From JAJPHI01 sp035541875 (GTDB lineage: Bacteria; Desulfobacterota; Binatia; Binatales; Binataceae): 64,000 bases of DNA. The position numbers and the translations under genes were made by a program. Where the stretch lies: positions 1 to 64,000 of the forward strand of contig DATKML010000037.1 of NCBI GenBank assembly GCA_035541875.1. The letters run 5' to 3'. The notes under the pieces are model-generated. The model was not told where the DNA came from, did no database searches, and saw only the letters and a list, made by a program, of their open reading frames with translations. Below, one piece after another: positions 59,167 to 64,000 of this stretch (positions are counted from its first letter, which is position 1; each line of letters begins with the position of its first letter).

Positions 59167-59796
59167 ATGTCTATGGAGGTGGATCGAAGACCTCGTCGCG
59201 GTATCGTGTTTATCCTCTCGGCTCCGTCCGGGGCCGGTAAGACAACGCTGTCGCGAGCCGCTTTGGGCAGAATCGACTCGCTCGAGATGTCCGTATCGCT
59301 GACGACGCGATCGCCGCGGGAGGGTGAAGTTCCCGGCCTCGATTACTATTTCGTCAGTGACGCCGAGTTTACCCGCCGCGCTGAAGCGCATGAGTTTGCC
59401 GAGCTGGCTACAGTCTTCGATTGCCGCTATGGCACTCCACGAGCGCCGCTGGAAGAAGCTATCGTTGGCGGTCGGGATATCCTGCTCGATATCGACGTTC
59501 AGGGGGCGCGGCAGATCCGCTCGCGCTATCGCTCCGACGCGGTGATGATCTTCGTATTGCCGCCGAGTTTCGCCGAACTGGAAGGGCGCTTGCGTGGTCG
59601 TGCCACAGACAGTGAGGCAGCTATCGAACGCCGGCTGAAGCGTGCTCACGACGAGGCGTCGGCCTATCCGGATTACGACTATCTGATAATCAACGCCGAA
59701 GTAGATGATTCGCTGCGGCGACTCGAAGCGATCGTGCACGCCGAGCGCCTGCGCGTAAGTCGGCTGGCGGAGGGTTTTGACCCATGGAAGGGCTAA
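59167..59796 (+). CDS. gmk: Guanylate kinase
   Basis: Phosphorylates GMP to GDP with ATP. The 209-residue protein has the P-loop ILSAPSGAGKTTLSR, VSLTTRSPREGEVPGLDYYF (GMP contacts), FAELATVFDCRYGTPRAPLE and ILLDIDVQGARQIR. ATG 59167 and ATG 59173 are both possible; TTG 59143 is less likely. It overlaps relA/spoT by 13 bp. In E. coli gmk is followed by rpoZ and spoT; the omega-subunit gene is missing at this spot. Confidence 0.96.
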   Translation: MSMEVDRRPRRGIVFILSAPSGAGKTTLSRAALGRIDSLEMSVSLTTRSPREGEVPGLDYYFVSDAEFTRRAEAHEFAELATVFDCRYGTPRAPLEEAIVGGRDILLDIDVQGARQIRSRYRSDAVMIFVLPPSFAELEGRLRGRATDSEAAIERRLKRAHDEASAYPDYDYLIINAEVDDSLRRLEAIVHAERLRVSRLAEGFDPWKG

Positions 59797-62015
59797 CCAC
59801 CGAATATCCTGCCGAACTCGAGGAGGTTATTCGCCGGGCCAGCGAGTATAACCCGCAACTCGATGCGGGATTGATTCGGCGCGCCTACGATTACTCGGCA
59901 CGGATGCACGTCGGGCAGCTGCGGAAATCCGGCGAGCCCTACGTCATCCATCCGCTGAACGTCGCTCTAATCATCACTCAATTCAAACTCGATCAGGCTT
60001 CGATAGTCACGGGTCTGCTGCACGACGTCGTCGAAGACACGGGCGTTTCGCTGGAAGAAATCCAGGGCTTGTTTGGTGCCGAGGTCGCGCGATTGGTTGA
60101 CGGCGTTACCAAAGTCTCGAAGATCACCTTCTCCAGTCGCGAAGAAAAGCAGGCCGAAAACTTCCGCAAGATGATCATCGCGATGGCGCACGATATCCGC
60201 GTCGTGCTGATCAAACTGGCCGATCGGCTTCACAACATGCGCACGCTGGGTCATCTGGAGCCGCGCCAACGCGAAGAGATCGCCCGTGAGACGATCGATA
60301 TCTATGCCCCGATCGCGCATCGACTCGGGATTTACTGGGTTAAGTCGGAGCTTGAGGATTTCTCGTTCCGCTATCTCAATCCAGCCGCCTACGCCGCACT
60401 GAAGGCCCAGGTCGCCAAGACAAGGGCGGAGCGCGAGGACTATATCAAGTCGGTGATTGCGATCCTGCAGGAGCGCCTGGCGGACGCGGGCGTTAAGGGC
60501 GAAGTCACTGGCCGCCCGAAGCACTTTTTTTCGATTCACCACAAGATGCAGGAGCAGGAGTTGGCCTTCGACCAGATTTACGACCTGGTCGCGTTCCGCA
60601 TCATCGTTGGTACTGTGCGCGAATGTTACGAGGCGCTGGGTGTCGTCCACGCCAGTTGGAAACCCGTTCCGGGGCGCTTCAAGGATTACATCGCGCTGCC
60701 CAAAGTGAACATGTACCAGTCGCTACATACGACGGTGATTGGACCGCGCGGCCAGCGCATAGAAGTGCAGATTCGGACGCGCGAGATGCACGCCGTTGCT
60801 GAGCAGGGTATCGCGGCGCATTGGGGTTACAAGGAAAGCGGTTCGTCCGCACAGATTCGCGACGCGGAAAGATTCGCATGGCTCCGGCGGCTAATCGAAT
60901 CGCAGCAAAATCTGAAGGACCCTCAGGAATTTCTCTCGACAGTTAAAGAAGACCTCTTCGCCGAAGAGGTCTTCGTTTTTACGCCGAAGGGCGACGTGCT
61001 GGATTTTCCGCCCGGCGCAACGGTTATCGACTTCGCTTATCGAATCCATTCCCAGGTCGGCAATCATTTGAGCGGTGCTCGTGTAAATGGCCGGATGGTG
61101 CCGCTGCGTTACAAGCTCCAGTCGGGCGACACGGTCGAGGTAATCACTTCCGAACGCCAGACGCCGGGTAAGGACTGGGCAAACCACGTCGTTACGGTGC
61201 GAGCAAAGAGCCGTATCCGGCAGTGGCTCCGCCAGCAACAAGCCGAGCGTTCGAAGGAAGTCGCGATTTCTTTGCTCGATCGCGATCTCGCACCGTTGGA
61301 CCTGACCACCGCTCAGATCATCACGCGTGAGCGCTTCGAGTCAGTGCTGAAGGAGTTCTCGTATAAGGACGCCGACAGTCTGCTCGCCGCTGTTGGCTAC
61401 GGTATCGTCACGGCTGCTCAACTGCTGGCGAAGGCACTCACGCCTGACGAGCTACGCACCTATCGTGGCGAGCGACCGACGGCTCTGCCCGTCGATGGCG
61501 AAGGCGTCCCGCAGCCGCATCGCGAAGGTGGCTCGGGCAAGGCGGTTATCGTCTCTGGTATCGGCGACATGATGGTTCGGTTCGCGCGGTGTTGTAATCC
61601 GCTCCCCGGCGAGGCGATTACCGGCTTCATCACGCGTGGGCGCGGCGTCACGGTCCATCTCGCCGGATGTCCTCATGCGCTCAGTTCCGATCCACAGCGG
61701 CGGGTGTTGGTGGCGTGGAAGGCGGGAGACGATACACCACGCCCAATCCATCTTGAAGTGCTATGCGCCGATCGTCCGGGACTGCTGGCCGAGACCTCCC
61801 GAGTGATCGCGGCGGCCGGCGTGAATATCTCGAATGCGCAGATCAAGCCGACCGGTAATGACGGTCGCTCAATGTCGCTCTTCGAGTTGCATGTGGCGAA
61901 CGCCAATCAGTTGAAGAGCCTGATGCACGCGATCGCAGCAATTGACGGCGTAATTCGGGTCTCGCGACTCGGGCTCGGCAACGGCGCGCGCAACCGAGCG
62001 ATCCTTCAAAACTAA
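59784..62015 (+). CDS. spoT: Bifunctional (p)ppGpp synthetase/hydrolase, RelA/SpoT family
   Basis: A 743-residue long RSH protein. The HD hydrolase domain has YVIHPLNVALI and GLLHDVVEDTGV (His80, Asp81, Glu84, Asp85). The synthetase domain has GRPKHFFSIHHKM, YDLVAFRIIVGTV, and RFKDYIALPKVNMYQSLHT. Then a TGS domain (EVFVFTPKGDVLDFPPGATV, in part), a zinc-finger-like CCNPLPGEAI region and a C-terminal ACT domain (VLCADRPGLLAETSRVIAAAG). The intact HD motif means it can hydrolyse as well as make (p)ppGpp. It ends the operon and meets the lpxK operon head-on. Confidence 0.96.
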   Translation: MEGLTTEYPAELEEVIRRASEYNPQLDAGLIRRAYDYSARMHVGQLRKSGEPYVIHPLNVALIITQFKLDQASIVTGLLHDVVEDTGVSLEEIQGLFGAEVARLVDGVTKVSKITFSSREEKQAENFRKMIIAMAHDIRVVLIKLADRLHNMRTLGHLEPRQREEIARETIDIYAPIAHRLGIYWVKSELEDFSFRYLNPAAYAALKAQVAKTRAEREDYIKSVIAILQERLADAGVKGEVTGRPKHFFSIHHKMQEQELAFDQIYDLVAFRIIVGTVRECYEALGVVHASWKPVPGRFKDYIALPKVNMYQSLHTTVIGPRGQRIEVQIRTREMHAVAEQGIAAHWGYKESGSSAQIRDAERFAWLRRLIESQQNLKDPQEFLSTVKEDLFAEEVFVFTPKGDVLDFPPGATVIDFAYRIHSQVGNHLSGARVNGRMVPLRYKLQSGDTVEVITSERQTPGKDWANHVVTVRAKSRIRQWLRQQQAERSKEVAISLLDRDLAPLDLTTAQIITRERFESVLKEFSYKDADSLLAAVGYGIVTAAQLLAKALTPDELRTYRGERPTALPVDGEGVPQPHREGGSGKAVIVSGIGDMMVRFARCCNPLPGEAITGFITRGRGVTVHLAGCPHALSSDPQRRVLVAWKAGDDTPRPIHLEVLCADRPGLLAETSRVIAAAGVNISNAQIKPTGNDGRSMSLFELHVANANQLKSLMHAIAAIDGVIRVSRLGLGNGARNRAILQN

Positions 62016-62030
62016 AGCGCTAGTTCGAGT

Positions 62031-62243
62031 CTATTGAAGTGGGTTGTCTCGCGGGGCGCCTTCGTCGCACTTCTTGCATGCGAGTTCGATCCCGAGGTGA
62101 TCCTTGCGACCCTCTTCGGTAATAACCCAGGGACGCATTTGGAAGGGTGGATCGTGGCGGACGTGTTGCGTATGTCCGCAAGCGAGATCCGCGACCCAGT
62201 CTGTATGGATATCCTGGTGAAAACCAATCACCCGCTGAAGCAT
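62031..62243 (-). CDS. DUF3565 family protein
   Basis: A 70-residue cytoplasmic protein: RVIGFHQDIHTDWVADLACGHTQHVRH, then MRPWVITEEGRKDHLG and CKKCDEGAPRD. This is the DUF3565 signature; the Cys-His and CxxC residues suggest a metal site. Its start ATG follows the kinase stop with a gap of only 3 bp (TGATTGATG), so it is translationally coupled. No function is known for the family. It is the last gene of the reverse lpxK operon and lies 15 bp from the end of spoT. Confidence 0.85.
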   Translation of the reverse strand: MLQRVIGFHQDIHTDWVADLACGHTQHVRHDPPFQMRPWVITEEGRKDHLGIELACKKCDEGAPRDNPLQ

Positions 62244-62246
62244 CAA

Positions 62247-63008
62247 TCAGTCTCCGGCCAGTATCCTAATCGCTTCCCGCGTCAGGAACCGACCTTCGGG
62301 ATCGAGCTTTTTCGCTGAACGGCGCAGGCGGTTCATGTTCTGGCTCTGTAGCTTGCTATCGAGAGGCGCATCGTAGAATTGCGCCTTGTCGAGATCGAGT
62401 AAGACGACCGTCATCCGCTCACCGTTTCGAGTCACGAAAAGATTGTGGAGGTTCAGATCAGCATGGAAGAGGCCACCCCGATGCATCGTCGCGATTGCGC
62501 GCCGCGCTTCTTCGATTACCAGGGAGCGAACGGTCGGCTCATCCTCGATTTTCAGAAATTCCCACAGCGTCATCCCGGCCATCGCGCGCGTGAGCATTGC
62601 CCCGCGCTCAAGTCCAAAGGCAACTGGCTCGATTAGGAATCCAAGTGATTCAGCAACCGGAATTCCTCGGCTGCGAGCTTCGGTACTAACCGCAATTTCG
62701 TGCGCGAGCCGCCGGCTGAGGCCCAGGTAGAGGTCGCGATTGAGATAGGCCAGCAAACCGCCGCGTCGTGCCCGTCGTACGAAGAGAGTGATTGCATCGC
62801 AGATCGAGACAGCAAAACCGCCGCGCCGATTACCGGCCCCTTGCATCGACTCTCGATCCATCGCGTCGAGCCTCATCCAAACCAAAGACTCGTACGCCTG
62901 CAAGTCGTCGCGCAGAATAAGTCTGCGCCCTTCGCGAGCGAAGGTAACGAAATGCGGAGGCACCGCCGTTCGGTTGCGGTGCGACGATCCTGTTGCGACT
63001 TGCCTCAT
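62247..63008 (-). CDS. Kdo/WaaP-type lipopolysaccharide kinase (KdkA/InaA-like)
   Basis: A 253-residue kinase-fold protein. LFVRRARRGGLLAYL carries the kinase Lys-like region with basic residues, SLGFLIEPVAFGLERGAML is the hinge, GGLFHADLNLHNLFVT is the catalytic loop, and VVLLDLDKAQFYD is the metal loop with Asp. This set is typical of KdkA/InaA LPS kinases, which phosphorylate Kdo on lipid A-Kdo. It is in an operon with lpxK, which fits. Start ATG 63008 lies 26 bp after the Trm112-like gene. Confidence 0.85.
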   Translation of the reverse strand: MRQVATGSSHRNRTAVPPHFVTFAREGRRLILRDDLQAYESLVWMRLDAMDRESMQGAGNRRGGFAVSICDAITLFVRRARRGGLLAYLNRDLYLGLSRRLAHEIAVSTEARSRGIPVAESLGFLIEPVAFGLERGAMLTRAMAGMTLWEFLKIEDEPTVRSLVIEEARRAIATMHRGGLFHADLNLHNLFVTRNGERMTVVLLDLDKAQFYDAPLDSKLQSQNMNRLRRSAKKLDPEGRFLTREAIRILAGD

Positions 63009-63034
63009 CGAAAGGACCGACCGACGAGGCCGCG

Positions 63035-63205
63035 CTAGGCGATCTTCTCAGCCTCATCGATCAGCATGATCGGTATATCATCTTTTATCGGGTATCGCAG
63101 CTTGCACGCGTTACAATCCAGCGCGGTCTGGGATTCGTTCAACTGTAAATCGCCCTTACATTTCGGACAGGCCAAAATGTTGAGCAGATCCTGACTCAAT
63201 GCCAT
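63035..63205 (-). CDS. Trm112-like (YcaR/UPF0434) small zinc protein
   Basis: A 56-residue protein read directly from the sequence: MALSQDLLNILACPKCKGD, then ALDCNACKLRYPIKDDIPI and MLIDEAEKIA. The CxxC pairs (Cys13, Cys16 and Cys31, Cys34) are the zinc site of the Trm112/YcaR family. In eukaryotes and archaea Trm112 activates methyltransferases; in E. coli ycaR lies between lpxK and kdsB. Here it lies 9 bp after lpxK and before the Kdo-kinase-like gene, the same sort of neighbourhood. Stop TAG is at 63035-63037. Confidence 0.88.
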   Translation of the reverse strand: MALSQDLLNILACPKCKGDLQLNESQTALDCNACKLRYPIKDDIPIMLIDEAEKIA

Positions 63206-63214
63206 AACAACACC

Positions 63215-64000
63215 TCAATCCAAGCTGGTCCGATCTCGCGAGTTCCGGATGGCGTCTCGCGCCATCTCGAGTAGCTGCGCTTCCCCTTCCTCGTCCATCG
63301 TGAGTTCAACCCGTAGAGCGTACAACGAAGGAATAGTGGGAGAAAATGCCTGAAGTTTAACGAGGTCCTTTTCCGTCGTGATGACCAAATCGGTGCCTTT
63401 GGCGGCCACGCGAATTTCGTCCCAATCCTCGGGGCTGTACTGATGATGATCAGGAAAGGCCAAGGATGAAACAATATGTGCGCCAAGTCCGGCGATCATC
63501 GCGATAAATCCCGCAGGATTGGCAAGGCCGCTCACCGCGACGATAGTGCGTCCTCGCAAGGCCAGCGGATGCTCGAACCATCCGGCGGCTGATGCCTGTA
63601 CCAGCGCTGTGGGTTTGACCGAGGCACGCAGCACCGGTCGATGCGAGATACTCTGACGTTCCCCGCTGGAGAGTGCGTCTGACTCATCGTTCGATGTCAC
63701 TATGATAACGGCATCTGCGCGCGACAAGGCCGCGAGCGGCTCGCGCAGCGGACCAGCCGGCAAGAGCCATCCATTGCCGAAGCCGTTGCGCGACGACACG
63801 ACGATCAAATCGAGATCGCGATACAACTCGCGATGCTGAAAGCCATCGTCGAGAATAATCACGTCGAGCGACTGGCGCTGCGCGAGCATACGGATCGCCT
63901 CGATACGCCGGCTCGCGACGGCGATTGGCCCTTCGAAACGATGGGCCATCATCGCCGGTTCATCGCCGCCTTGCACTGCGTCGACTAGCAACTCGCCGCC
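63215..64000 (-). CDS. lpxK: Tetraacyldisaccharide 4'-kinase, partial (5' end outside the window)
   Basis: Adds the 4'-phosphate to the lipid A disaccharide. The visible 262 residues from GGE onward include LLVDAVQGGDEPAMMAHR, ILDDGFQHRELYRDLDLIVV (seen in parts), NGWLLPAGPLREPLAALSRAD and FPDHHQYSPEDWDEI, all LpxK marks. The frame stays open to base 64000, so the P-loop-containing N-terminus lies to the right. It heads the reverse operon lpxK, Trm112-like, Kdo-kinase-like, DUF3565. A Gram-negative outer membrane with lipid A is therefore expected. Confidence 0.95.
   Translation of the reverse strand, partial: GGELLVDAVQGGDEPAMMAHRFEGPIAVASRRIEAIRMLAQRQSLDVIILDDGFQHRELYRDLDLIVVSSRNGFGNGWLLPAGPLREPLAALSRADAVIIVTSNDESDALSSGERQSISHRPVLRASVKPTALVQASAAGWFEHPLALRGRTIVAVSGLANPAGFIAMIAGLGAHIVSSLAFPDHHQYSPEDWDEIRVAAKGTDLVITTEKDLVKLQAFSPTIPSLYALRVELTMDEEGEAQLLEMARDAIRNSRDRTSLD

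Noticed and set aside
1..64000. CRISPR array, tRNA, rRNA or integrated phage
   Set aside because: I read both strands for direct repeats, tRNA-like cloverleaf ends and integrase or phage genes and saw none.

Overview
The window is a single high-GC bacterial chromosome segment, densely coding on both strands, from a Gram-negative organism. The Gram-negative assignment rests on lpxK, a heptosyltransferase-like GT9 enzyme, two WaaP/Kdo-kinase-like proteins and a GspC-like protein. Hopanoid modification genes (hpnI, hpnJ), a complete run of four coenzyme F420 genes (cofG, cofH, cofD, cofE), a luciferase-like (LLM) oxidoreductase and several CaiB/BaiF CoA-transferases occur together. That mix fits a soil or sediment lineage of the former deltaproteobacterial group, such as Candidatus Binatota/Binatia; this taxonomic guess is inference only. 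I see no tRNA, rRNA, CRISPR array, integrase or transposase.

Layout. 1-500: an Flp pilin between two strong terminators. 605-8923: four class III CoA-transferases (one forward, three in a reverse operon), an MFS transporter and a D-aminoacylase-type amidohydrolase, probably for catabolism of an organic acid or acyl compound. 9125-12666: hpnJ-hpnI and a DMT transporter (hopanoid head-group modification). 12822-17228: small heat-shock protein, Lon-like protease and nicotinate phosphoribosyltransferase. 17314-18378: aroG-type DAHP synthase. 18514-26738: a nine-gene forward run (RskA-like membrane protein, FAD oxidoreductase, glutamine amidotransferase, ArsI-like dioxygenase, cofGHDE, polyprenyl diphosphate synthase). 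26774-30254: gspC-like and gshA reverse, a BtuF-like binding protein forward. 30450-35728: NTF2-like protein, bioF-bioA-bioD, an LLM oxidoreductase and a small unknown. 35875-38704: nitronate monooxygenase-like, enoyl-CoA hydratase and KirBac-type channel. 38771-44761: hydrolase, ligA, acyP, then korA-korB.

44891-51386: a polyprenyl-phosphate-sugar-synthase-like GT2 facing a membrane protein split over two coupled ORFs, a TIM-barrel amidohydrolase, a Crp/Fnr regulator, about 920 bp without a credible gene, and a MerR-type HTH protein. 51622-54357: tandem serine hydrolases and a lone nuoA. 54455-62015: an envelope and housekeeping operon (GT9, WaaP-like kinase, GT2, GT4, yicC, gmk, relA/spoT). 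62031-64000: a reverse operon (lpxK, Trm112-like, Kdo-kinase-like, DUF3565) that meets it head-on.

Recurrent DNA features are a family of paired inverted repeats at four intergenic sites, two further hairpin types, and several clean intrinsic terminators. The most interesting points are the G8 tract inside the cofH/cofD overlap, the split membrane glycosyltransferase-like protein, the Lon-like protein with a missing Walker A signature, the hpnIJ cluster without hpnK, and the CoA-transferase array. I found no single locus that I can defend as a wholly new defence or mobile system.
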